Positions 49,014-60,966 of a stretch of 64,000 bases of DNA are shown here, piece after piece. The DNA is from Callipepla californica brunnescens (lineage: Eukaryota > Chordata > Aves > Galliformes > Odontophoridae). The position numbers and the translations under genes were made by a program. Location: NCBI GenBank assembly GCA_023055505.1, contig JALIRH010000044.1, positions 310,001-374,000 on the forward strand, written 5' to 3'. Under the pieces are notes generated by a model. That model was not told the origin of the DNA and did not search any database. It was given only the letters and a program-made list of their open reading frames with translations. Numbering within the stretch: the first letter of the stretch is position 1; each line of letters starts with the position of its first letter.

Positions 49014-49062
49014 TCATGATGTGGAATATCAGCAACACAACAAAACCCACAAAACCATGACA
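49014..49062 (-). repeat. Right terminal inverted repeat (49 bp)
   Basis: It is the inverted copy of 48520-48568. It is preceded by an extra CATGATG that extends a small local palindrome with CATCATG. AATAG follows directly at 49063-49067. Confidence 0.9.
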
Positions 49063-49067
49063 AATAG

Positions 49068-52000
49068 GTACATGGCAGAACATAGAAGTGGACTGGTGGC
49101 AAAAATAATTATATCCAAATAGGTTTATTTCCCAAATTAGGGCATAGGTGTAGGCCAATCCTTAATAGAATATAGTCATTCATGCAGTACTTTTCCTAGT
49201 CACAATTGCCTAGGTAGCTGTTTTATGGGGCAAAAAATATGATATGGTTCAGTAACAGCAAATTCTTCTCAAGTCACTTGCCATTATACATTTTGCATAA
49301 AGATGAAAGGGTATACTTCTTAAATTGACAAGAAAACCTGTGGATACACGATAATTCATGACAAGAAGATGGAAGGTTCTACACAGATAAAAGTGTGAGT
49401 TTGATTTGCCCTCTCTTACAGTAAAATCTATAAAAGTATATAATCACTTAACACTGTCAGACAAATAGTAGATTTTAAACTTTTCTAATCAGAAATCGTA
49501 TCTGCTGTTTGTGGAAATGTCCTGTCATATTTTGAGGCCATATGAGGTAAGTGTGCAACTGGGGATGTGAGGTAGGGGAAGGGGATGGCAGTGCCAACTG
49601 GTGATGACTCTTCATGTAGTTCATTTACTTATCAGAAGGTGTGTTGTTTTCTGTGTACTAAAAGGCCGCTCAGTGGATCAATTTCCTTCCTCTATGGGAT
49701 ACCTGCAGGCCAGGTCTTTTTGGCTTAGCAGCTGTTTCACAGGTGTTTAACAATTATGGATACTAAGAAAACACGTTTGACCTTAATAAGCTTTTTGGTC
49801 TTTCCTAACAGAAAAGTAAATCTCTTCTGAAAATACAATCCTTTGCAGTGCTATTCCTTTTGGTATCATAATGAACTTTTTTTGGAGATATAGGCATCTG
49901 AAGGTATTAGCCCTTGCTAATCTTTCACCTTCTCAATTATTTGGTGTCATTCTCTTAACCATTGGAATCACAGGTGAATATAGCATGCAGCCTGCTTAGT
50001 AGGTTGCTGGTTGGGATGTTAGGAGGCTATCTGAACTATCCCACCTAAATTAAAAGGGAAATTGTGAAAAAGATAACATTTTACAACTGTTGTTTGTTAA
50101 CCCTATTGTAAGCCAAAAAAGCATTTTAAATAAATATCAGAATATTTACTTTTAAATGTTTTTAAGCAACTGAATGCCCATTTGAACACTCCAGTCAACA
50201 CATATGGCAGCAGAAGTTAAGGGCATCCATCTGCTGATTTGAGTCTCTGATTTAAGTATCGTGGTTGCCTTTATTATCAGTGCAGTAGTAACCTACATAG
50301 CTCTATTCCTTTTGTTGCAAGTCTTCTCATTTGTGCTAATTATTTTAAGAGGGCTGTTATGTTTTTCGACTTGGGAAAATATATTAAAGAAAATCTCATG
50401 TTTTCACCCTACAATTCAAAAATAAATAAAAGATAAGATCAGTGATTAAAGAAAAAACACATCACGGTAAAGCCAGGGATGAATAAAAAACAGATGTAGC
50501 CCTTCTGTTTTCTACTAATGGCTCTTGTGGAGAGGCTACTGAAGGACTGACACTGCTGGTACAATTCACTTCATGCAGCAGTAGATGGAGCTAATTAACT
50601 ACTCTTCATGATTGAATAAGCAAATGTAAATGGCAAGTTCTAGTGAAGGAGGACTCCAGAGGAAAGCTATTACAAGCTGACATTTGTACTATGGTAACTA
50701 GGTCATGTTTACAGTGACAGATTAATTAAAATCAGACAAAACAACATTGTCAGGTGGGCTGTTGAGGACTTACTGCTGTTTTTTTGCACTAAAGGTCAGG
50801 CTTTTCAAGCCTAGGCTGCTGTTTCCATCATTTTAACCACCTAAATGATTATCATATTCTGCCAATCTACAAAGTAACATCATGAACACAATACCTTGTG
50901 TTTGATGCCTGACCTTTTTGCCCTTGCATCCAGGTTTTCTCCTGCAGGTTATAATGTTTCAAATCTAAGTATCATAGCATCTACGTATTTCAAGATAGGC
51001 AGAGTAGCAACAGTACCAATAGTTTTCCTGTAAGTATTTATAAATCCTAAATAAACATTCCCAGGCAATTTGCTGCTGCACTGCTAACAGGATGGCCTCT
51101 GCAGGGACCTCTGGGTCTTGACAGCACTTACAAGCTGATAGGCTTGACGTGATTTCAAAGTCTGTAATGGAGTTGCCATTACTTATTGTGTAACTTCATA
51201 ATTAAAACCAGTGGTCCACATGAATCATATTGCCAATTTTAGCTCTTTATCAGACTCCATCAGGAGGTGTCTTTTTTTTTTTTTTTTTTTTCCCAATCCC
51301 ATCGAAGCCAAACTTTCCATCCTCAGAGAGAGAAGAACAAAGGGGCATTTGAGGACGCTTTGATCTCCTGATGTAACAGGCTTCTGGCATTTTTTTTTAA
51401 ACGGGAATGGAACCTATTTTCCATTCAAATGCAGCCAAAACTTCAGAAGACAAAGAACCATAGGACTTTAGCACCATTACATGTGCACAAACCACACCTT
51501 TTCAAGTTCTGCTTTGCATTTACATTTAATTCAGATTTAACAGCTGGATGACTTCATCTGTATTGCACAAGCAGCTGTACGGCTGTTGCTTCTCTTGCTA
51601 TAGCAGGTAAGCAGGATCCAGGACAGGGGAAAATTTGATACCAGTATGATATGATTACTTAGAAAGCAGAGGAATGTCTGTTTTAAAGGAATGTCAGGAA
51701 TGGAACCAGAATCTCAAAGCAGTAGCTCTAGCTGAAGCTTAACTGTCTTGGAAGAAGAACAAGCAAAGTCAGAAAACAAAAACAAAACGACAACAACAAC
51801 AACCCTGAATGAAAATATCTAATGGATTTCAAACTTGAACTACAAATTGACATTCTCAGCTTGTATGCCTCTAACTCTGATGCTGATGTTAATTATGTTG
51901 CTATAAGAAGCATTCACTGTATTTCAGAAACAGTGCCACACTTGTGGGATTTGCCAACGTGGGGAAAGATGGTGTGACATCCAATGATACGCTTTTGGAA

Positions 52001-53403
52001 GTTGCAAAAGAAGAGATAATCTCCTCTTTTACCATTGTTGAAAGAACCATCTCCCTGCTGAGGACCCTGTATGTTCCCAAAAATAGTGGCCACTGACCAA
52101 ATGTTCTGTGTTTAGTCCACCCCTTTGCTCACTATCTCTCATTATCTGTTCTTTCGGCCATGAAAGAAGGAATGAACAGGAATCACTTAACAGCGCATTA
52201 GCCTCTTCTGAGGGAACCTTCTGCACATTTAAAGGCATTTAAATGATAAACCATTAGATTCATTCACTAAACTATGCTATACTTGTGGCTAATTCAGCCC
52301 CAATCAAAGTGATCTCCACTTGCAGAAGTATGATTTTGTTGATATTTAATGGATACAGCTGTCCTTTACTGAGGGATTTTCCTTTCTTGTGAATAAAAGT
52401 CGACCTACAGGAACAGCTTCCACTCTACATTACCTATGAGTTGGCAATAGAGATCTGGTAGAATCCTTGCTATAGTTTTACAAGGTTTTACATTGACAGC
52501 ACTTTTCTGACAAGTACTGACAGTCTTGGCCTGTCAAAACAGTATACTCCTCAAAATATTAACGTAGCAGATGAAGGTATGTGTGTAGCTAAATATAAGT
52601 TGAATGTTCTCAATGTCTTTCACAGAAAGATGAATAAGAGATTGAGTGTAATTTCATCATCTTTTCCCGTTATTCTTTATCACCTGTGCTCAAGTATTAT
52701 TCTCAGTGCTCCTTGACGTTCCTTTGTAATGAAAGATTCTGGGATCCTTCTCTATTTTTTTTTTTTTTTAAAAAAATTCAGAAGTATAGTGTGCAAATAC
52801 TTTACAGAATTAGAAGTCTGAGTTTTCTTACATTGTCAGATAATCTAAATTATTAATTAAGGTCTAATTAATAAATCCTTTCACATACTACTGGTCCAAC
52901 TTTTTACTAAAGCTGATAACTAAGATAACTCCAGAGATAACTCTAGAGTTTTCCATATATTTCCATCGAGGTTCCCATATGGATGCCAGATACTTTGCAG
53001 ACCTTACCATTTTAAACCACTTAAGCCCACATATGCTACAGTCTCATTCCAAGTGGAACAAATGACCAAGATCAAAGATGCAGGCTTCTTGTTTAGTAAC
53101 TGTATTTCCAGGACATCCCAGCTGCTGGCTAAAGCCTCACTTTGGCTTTTTGAAAATGAGGAAATAAAACACTCATAAATTTCTGCAGATGATCAGTCCC
53201 TCTATGCACCTCCAACCAAAAATATTGTATGACACCAAAGGGAAGAGACAATTCCATCATTTCTACCCTAATATCCCAATTTCTTACTCATCACTTCAGA
53301 TCCAATGATGTCAAAGTTGCATTAGTTTTGGGTTGCCATGAATTACCTTGAAGGACTCGGACAGTTTCACACCTTTGTTTCTATAAGCCAGCTATAACTA
53401 ACC
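49068..53403. other. Intergenic, nothing recognised
   Basis: No exon, RNA gene or known repeat family is identified. Simple sequence includes T20 (51272-51291), a short (ACA)n near 51785-51802 and T15A7 (52755-52776). Confidence 0.5.
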
Positions 53404-54456
53404 TTTTTTTTTTTTTTTGAGCTATACACATACTGTGCCAAGCTGAATTCTTCTTGTGTCATATTGCTTGAAATAATATACAGCCAAAACCTGTTTCAGT
53501 ATCTTTTGTATCTCTGCATACATTTCAATTCTAGTTTTAGTATTTCTCTTCACTGAAGGTCCTACATTGTTTTTGATAATGTCAGGTCTCCAGATGCACT
53601 GCTGTGCTGCATGAAAGATGACAGAAGGACAAGCCAAAATCATCAATTTTAATGATATTTCAACACCATCCTTGTCTTGTGTCATTCCTGTGTATGCTGC
53701 AGCCATCAATCTGTGTTTGTCTAAAAGGGTCCGTGCCAGAGCCTTAAATGTAGATAGAGCTGAAGAGGCCAATTTGTTATGATTTGACAAGGTCTGGCCT
53801 CATCTGGCAATCCAGTGTGGCTGAGTGCCTCTAGTGAATTGTGCATCCATTTTCTCAGATCCAAATTTCTCTGTTAGTTTTCAAGACCCTCTTATCTTCA
53901 TGCTGTCTCTCTCTATCCTGGCTTATCATATAATAGAATGTTGTCTATATCATTCAATTTAATCTCTATTGGCTTTCAGTGTGCACAGTGATGAGTGTAC
54001 ACTTGTGCTGGTAGCAGAAGGGTAAATCACACCAGAGTGTATCTCCAAAATGTGGGGGACTCCTCTTTGGCTATGGCTCCCATTGTCTCCTTGGGTTCAT
54101 TTCTCCTTTGAATCACTACCCACAATATGGAGAACCTCTATCCATTCCTCTGCCATCGAGGGTCCTCTACAAAATACTTCAGAGACTGAAATAGATTGGA
54201 TGAATCGTGCTTGAAGTCAGATGTATTGATATATACTCCCATTAACACATGCTCCCTAGTTCTCTGAACCCATTGTTTCATTTTCACCAAATGTGATAAA
54301 GGAATAGATGTCTCCAAGGTGGGTTGTTCCTTCAAGCTTTATGAAAATTGATGACCAGGTCAGAGAGACATCTGACTGCTTCCCCAGTGGGAAAAACACA
54401 ACAGCATAATCTTGAGCCCTTTTAAATCCCAGAGAATACTGCTGAAGAGAACACAT
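53404..54456 (-). other. Minus-strand ORF cluster ending in an A15 tract, nature unknown
   Basis: On the minus strand there are ORFs of 66 (54456-54256), 65 (54335-54138) and 122 codons (53790-53422). The last stop lies only a few bases before A15 (T15 on the + strand at 53404-53418). The arrangement would fit an old poly(A)-ended retrocopy. However, there is no AATAAA before the tract, the frames are not continuous and I recognise no protein family. Chance ORFs of this length are expected in the window. Confidence 0.2.
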
Positions 54457-55715
54457 TGCAGTGCCTCAAATATAGGGAAAGCTTTGGAGACAATTTACAT
54501 CTTCCAGACTTGAGAGTCTATCAACACAGAAACACAAATCTGGAGAAAATCAGGCTTTGTTAGCTCTAATATTCATGAGCTGTTTCTCTTTTCTGATCCT
54601 TGGAGACTGAATGCAAGGCAAAAGGACAGAGGCACTGCTCTCCGCTTTTTTACTGAAGCACAAAGGAAGTCAGAATTTATGCCTTTAGCCTGCTGTGTGT
54701 GAAAACTGTACAAATGATGCTGCTATCTCTATAGAAAATATTTATGTCCCTAATCTTCCTCTTGCTCTCATTTCCTTCCCACTTTCCTCCTTCCTTCATC
54801 TTTGTAAATACTCTCCTTTAGTATTAGACTGGTGCTTTTTCAGCTGAATTTAAATCTCTCTTGATGATATGTGGAATAAGAACCCGTTCTGCTGTCTTCA
54901 CCTCCAGCCCCTGTGGCTCACAGAAATCAGACTGGGACATTAAAGAAGTAGAGTTACTGGAAGAAGGGTCTTCAACCTTCATGAAGAAAAATTAAAGCAA
55001 AAATATTGGTTTGTAGCTGAAAGAGATGTATTGTATTCATCTGTCAAAGAGGATTATGTATTTGTTATCCTGATTCAAGTGCAGGTCACTGGAATTTTAC
55101 AACATTTGCAGAAGATATTTTATCTAGATCCTGAAACATAAAAGGTGATCAGAAGAGGGTGCTCTTAGCTCATGCTCTTTTGCTGTTCTGAAACCTTTGG
55201 GAGTCTCCAGAATTTTCTTCTCTCTTTGTTGGGATTATTAATTTCTTTTTCAAAATGCTTTCTGTGTATTTGCACTAAATACATCATCCTTTGTAATGCA
55301 CAATGTGAAAAATATAGGCTCTAATCTTCAGTTAATTCTAGATTTTTAAAATACTTATAATGTTGGTAACATACCAACATATTATACCACATTATACTAA
55401 TAAGCCATTCCACAATGAACTTGCTCCTTTTGAGCCCAAGCTACTTTTTGCGTTATGCTTATATTCTTGTGCAGCCACACTCTGGTGATATTTATATTTA
55501 CAGGAATTTAATTATCAGCATCCATAGCTGAGTGCTGTGGAAAACTCAAAACTGCAAGAGAAGCAATTAATCCCAGTAACACTTGCATTTTTCTCCAGAC
55601 ATTAAAAAGTAATAACAACATGTAACTTCAGTGATCAGTGTCCCATTATTGAAGTATCTGAAATACCTAAGTATTCACAAGCAGTTGATTAACTGATCTG
55701 TAGAAAAGAGTGGTA
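54457..55715. other. Intergenic, nothing recognised
   Basis: AT-rich and non-coding. No splice-supported ORF or repeat family is seen. Confidence 0.5.
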
Positions 55716-55925
55716 GAATCGCAGAATCATTAAGGTTGGAAAGATCACTAAAATCAACCATCAGCCCATCCCCACCATGCCCATCAACCCTGTCCCTCAG
55801 CACCACATCTCCACATTTCTGAACGCTTCCAGTGATGGCGACTCCACCACTTCCCTGGGCAGTCTGTGCCAGTCAGTGCCTCACAACTCTTTCTGATAGC
55901 TAACCTGAACTTGATCTCACAGATA
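55716..55925 (-). mobile_element. CR1 LINE 3' end, antisense
   Basis: It starts GAATCGCAGAATCATTAAGG, the reverse complement of a CR1 terminus, followed by CCCCACCATGCCCATCAACC, CACATCTCCACATTTCTGAA and a GACTCCACCACTTCCCTGGG block. It is 5'-truncated and modestly diverged. Confidence 0.92.
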
Positions 55926-58777
55926 GAAATAAGCCTTTTAAAAATTGGTTTACACATGTATGTGGCTTCTTCATTTCTCAGAGGGCCAGCCATGTAGGAT
56001 GATGAAATTTTACTGTGCATTCAGCCCTGGGACACAGGTATAAGTCACAGGTATCACCCTTGATTTCTGCAGGCTTGGTTTGCCTGTAGCAAATAGGTAA
56101 GTTCAGGAAGGCACCCTCCTTTAGTTGGTGCCGTGCAGCACTTAGCCCTGGCCCAGCCTGCTGCTGGAAGAGACCTCCCTTACTCTGATTCCCCCCTATT
56201 TCACTTTTTCTAGTAATACTTGCACTCATACAAAGTGTCTGTAGCCATTTGTTACCAGTGCATGCCAAAACTGCCTGGAGGGGGAGGCTCACAGCTCTTG
56301 TACTCAGCAGAAGTGATTGAAATGGATTATAAAAGGACTCTTGCTCTCTGTTCATGTGCATACATATATCTCTATATGTATAGACATATATATGTACAAA
56401 CGTTTCTTGTAAAAACATTGCTTTATGAGTTGGTTCCTTTTGTACTTCAGTGTCTGCTCTTCATTTAAGAACATCAATGGATCAAAAATCAAAGCAAGTA
56501 ATAAACGGAGCTCCTGCAGTCCATGTACGGAGGAGCTGCTCCACAGAGTTGCCTTTTAGGAAAGAGTTAAGAAAGCAAGCAGAAGAGAAAATAGCCTCCC
56601 TGCCTCACTCTGCTGGCTTCAGTTGGTGGGAAAATGGTTGATATTTGCTGGGACTGAAATAAGGAAAAGATTTCTTCCACCATTGTAGATGTAGCTTTTT
56701 GCTGTTTGCTGCTTTTCAGAAGAGAATGAAGAAAGTGAAATGAGGCAACAGCAAGCACAAAAACAAGAGCAATTTTCTTATGTAATGCTTATCTGAAAGC
56801 ACCATGTAACAAAGCAGGTAAGTTGTCACTTCTGCTCTAATGATTTCTGTCCATGTCCTTGCAGTTCCTGCACTCCTCAACATGACAGATTGATAACGGA
56901 GTACATAGTGGGCAGCACTTCCCCTGCTGCTGGGGGAAGAGTTTGTTCCCCCGCTCATGTGGATTACTGTGACATGGGATTCAAAGATGTGTTTTTGGTT
57001 ATCCATCACAAAGGGATGAAAGAAAGCCAGAGACCGTAGGTCACTTTTGTAGCTACTTAGGCTGAGATGGTCAGTGATGGGAGTGCATTAAAAAGTCATA
57101 GGAAAAGAAGGAATGGAGTCATCAGGTCAGCAGTAACTGGCACAGGTAGAAGGCAGTGCACACCTGCTGATCATACCAATAGTGAGACACTAGCATGTAG
57201 AAAGCAATTGCAGAGCGATTTTCACAAAATCATGACCTATCTGAGATTGGGACAGGGAGAATTAGATACTAGCGATCTGCACTGCAGCTAAACCACTGCA
57301 ATGCAGACAGAAGAATTATTTTACCCTTAAGATCCAGCAAGTATTACAAATACAAATGTGCATAAAGCGTGTCCTGAGAGCAGGTAACATTGTACTCCCA
57401 CTGCTGCCTGGAAATCAGTCAGATCTATCTAAGGTACTATAATGATGTTAACATCAACCTCTCAGTTTCTAAATACTATACCTCAGTAGCAGAGGAGTAA
57501 TGTGAGCCCCTCAAGATGACACTTAGAAAAATGTCAATCTATTTCACCTGTTTTCTAGACAAGTGTCCACCCAAAATGAGGTTATTGCCTTTGCAATTGA
57601 TACGGTGTAGCCTGAACAAAACCTGAAGGCTTGATTTTCAACAGATTTTACTTCACCTTGACAAACCATAGAGAACTGTAGTCTCATAGCACTAGGATTT
57701 CGGATTCTTCAGTGGTAGGCCATTGATTACTCTCTTGGTGTCCTTTAATTAGGAGTAGGAGCCTCCCCACTAACAGAAGTTCAGATCCTTCCACATGAAA
57801 GTCCTTGATTTAATAATGCAAACTGCCATCAGCAGCTACATGTTAGAGTAATAAGATTGTAGAATGACTTCGGGCACTCTGCTCTTCTGCACCTGGGAGC
57901 ACCTGGACCCTTGGGGCATCATTCAGGTCCTGTTTGTTTGACTCTGTGATTACCTTTATTATCAGGTCAAGTGAAGGGACAAAGAGAAACATGTTTGTCA
58001 GAAGTTGTACGGCAAAGAGAAATGTATGATTTTTATTGACAATGTTCTGTTCAAAGGTATTTCAAGCACAGGAAGACTGTATCATCATCACAAACTCTAA
58101 ATCACAGCTCTCTGAATGTGGAAGGCCAAAAAAGGTGAATATATTACGTAAAACAATTAGTTTTTAATTTAATACAATTAATCTTGTGTTAAAAACCTTT
58201 CTTGTATTTAAGGCAAATTTAAATCAAATGTCTCAGATAAGTCCACATAGTTTTTGTAGTTCAGTGGAAAGAGATAATTGCTTTTCACAGGGAGGCATCC
58301 TAATATTTTTTATTTTTGATGCCTCAGTCTGCAAAGAACCAGCTGAATTATCCTACTACAGAAAATACCTAAGGACAATGGGCTGTATTTTATAGGTCAC
58401 AACAAAGAATTTATATTCAGTATTTCTACCTTGGTTTGTCTCTAACTCCACAAGCACTTTTGACCTGTGAATAGCTGCTTCTCTGGCCCCAATATCTGAG
58501 GAGCAGTAAGCTGTAAATTGACATGGCTGCTTATATCCTTACCCATTCACAAGTGTTGCTTGCAATGTTCTTTTGGGTGCCCATGAAAACCTGATCTGGT
58601 TATGTATACAAGACTATATTCCTGTGTATTTCTTATTGCTATTCAGCTAACAATTCACCCCCACATAATTTTTGTTTTATTATTCACTAGAAATATTTTA
58701 TTGTTCGCAAACACACATGGTCTGAAAGCTGATACTAAATCTGATTTATTTGCATTAATTAGCAATTATTTCACATT

Positions 58778-58808
58778 AAAAAAAAAAAATATATATATAT
58801 ATATATAT
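58778..58808. repeat. A12 followed by an (AT)n microsatellite
   Basis: A homopolymer of 12 A runs directly into about ten AT units. Simple repeat. Confidence 0.9.
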
Positions 58809-60933
58809 CCAGTATATTTACTACATGGAAATGTAAGGATATTCTGATTACAGATCCAGTTGTAGATCCTGTTATCTCATCATGAAAGCATAAGGATCTA
58901 CCCTTGCTTCTCCACTTTTGGACCAGTTCTTAGTCACTCTACAGTAAATACCATTTCACTGCACAGTGGGGTGTTAGCAGAAGAGCTGTAATATGTCCTA
59001 CTCCTTTGAATAGGCAACAAAAGTGATTATCTGTGGGATTTTGGACCTCTGAGGAAAACATAAGGAAGAAAATTGGAATAAACCCTTAAAAGACATAGAA
59101 TGTAATATATATATTTAAAAAATCAGCATGGATTTCTGCATAAAACTAAAGCTGAGAGTATGTAACTGATCCTGCACACTTTGCTGATGAAGCCTGTGGG
59201 AATCTACCTAAATGGATGAAAATTGAACTTTTAAAGCAACAACAGTTGGGCTTTGATTTAAGACAGGCATCTGCAAAGTTGATCTTGTTTTCTTCATCAG
59301 TAACAAAAAGAAAATGAATATTTTATAGTTAAAACTCAATTGTGTGTAAAAAACCACAAAGCTATTTCCTCATTGCAATAACTATATTTGTATTGCTTCA
59401 GATAACCCACAGACATCTCTATAGGACAGAGAACCATTCAGTACCATGTGAATTCAATCCTTCTCAGAATAATCACAGCTGGTGTGTGGGGAATAAATGA
59501 CTGAAAGAAGGTTTGCAGTGCCATGCCCTATCCTGACATGGGGATTTCAGCTATTCATGGGATTGTGCTGGGATTCTTCATCAAGTAAGATGTTTGATCT
59601 AGAAAGACTTTTCAGTAATCCTGTTTTTAATAGTACAGTTGTATTTCTTTTCTGATTTTTGAGGTACATTTAAGGTCTATGTCTTTAAGAGTGACTTTCT
59701 AAAGACCAAAAATCATTACTACTACTGTAGGCCTCTGAGTAGGGGATTGAATGTTGATCTCCATGCTTAAATGCTCAAAGATAAGCAGTAATAGTGCATT
59801 TACTATACACTTGTTTCCTGTATGCAAGTAGTTCTCCTGAAATCTTGCCTGTGAGAGAACCAAGTCTATTTGAGTCTGTTGCCAGGCGAGAAAAGTTAAA
59901 TACGAACTTGTTGTGTTTGTTTATTTATAGAACCAGTATCTAGAGCTGATAATGCCTTTGGAAGTGTAGAGTTAAGAAATAAAAGTCTTATTTTTAGCCT
60001 CTTTATCTGTTTAAATTCTACAGGCTTAATATGGCTTTTCTTGTCCTGATATGTATGCATTTTTTCTCATTAATTTAAGGTTTCTGAAACTAAGCCCTCA
60101 AAATGAAAGATAGCATTTTTTTTTTCCTCTCTATTTTTTTTTTCTATACATATGTGGCTGCAATTAAGTGTGAAGCAGGTCTTTTAAACCTCCTGGATAA
60201 CATTCAGAAAAAGACTTGTGGAAAGATATGAAAGGAAAAGCCTCATTGCTTAGCAGCTATTGTCTGCAGGCATTGTTTTCCTGGTCCAATTTTGTGGGTG
60301 TGTGTAAGTGTTCATGTGAAGGGGATCCAAACAAAGCTAATTTCCAGAGCTCCAGTGTGTAGCAGTGCTATACCCACGGTCGCCCTCTAGCTGCGTAAAG
60401 CAAAGAGGGAGAGCACTGGAGAAAAAGAGATTAAGAAATGTTGAACAGAAGTATATGATTGAACCAAAGGAATGATGCTTTGAAGAGAAGAAAATGTATC
60501 TGAACTTTTAGATAGGATAACTCTATTTTATTTATTTGCAATGAAGAGTTTCGTGCTACTAATCTGGCAGGGACCCAGAAGCTCTGTGAGTCTTGGGGAA
60601 AGGCTGACAGAAAGATGATGCTGTGAGGATTTCAATCTTGATAATTTATGATCTTGGTTATGCTGCTTGGTTAGTGGATTGTGTATTATTTCTTATAAAT
60701 GACAAGCTGTAGAAGGAGGCAATATTTTCATCCGAATTTCAACCTTGATTTGGAATACATGGTCACTTAATATTTCCTTAATGGTTTAATTGACACAAAG
60801 CCAAAGCAAACTGAAAAGTAAGAGTTGTATGTGATGGATCCCATTCATTAGGTAGGCCACCTATGCCATAGCTTGTCAGTCAGTAGAAGAGCTGCCCTGC
60901 CAGAATAGACACAGTCTCAGTGGAAAAGGAAGA

Positions 60934-60966
60934 TTTTATTTACTTATTTATTTATTTACTTATCTT
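60934..60966. repeat. (TTTA)n microsatellite, imperfect
   Basis: TTTA/CTTA units alternate over about 33 bp. It is similar in motif to the repeat at 7851-7877. Confidence 0.9.

Larger units (their letters stand above)
48520..49062 (+). mobile_element. 543-bp retrovirus-derived element with inverted termini and a 5-bp target-site duplication
   Basis: The first 49 bp (48520-48568, starting TGTCATGGTTTTGTGG) are repeated in inverted orientation at 49014-49062 with two mismatches. The element starts TG and ends CA like an LTR. It is flanked by AATAG on both sides (48515-48519 and 49063-49067). Inside, on the + strand, is a fragment of a retroviral pol frame: the C-terminal part of RNase H with Y-T-D-S at 48658-48669, then sequence like the RNase H-integrase junction. 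The reading frame is broken by a stop at 48781-48783 and is truncated on both sides. The pattern recalls class III (ERV-L-like) avian elements. It has no gag, env or intact enzyme and cannot be autonomous. Inverted rather than direct termini are unusual. A named avian repeat family of this type may exist, but I cannot confirm that from sequence alone. Confidence 0.8.

Noticed and set aside
55978..56418. 146-codon minus-strand ORF
   Set aside because: It includes low-complexity sequence over a TATATA/ATGTAT-rich stretch and has no recognisable domain or splice signals.
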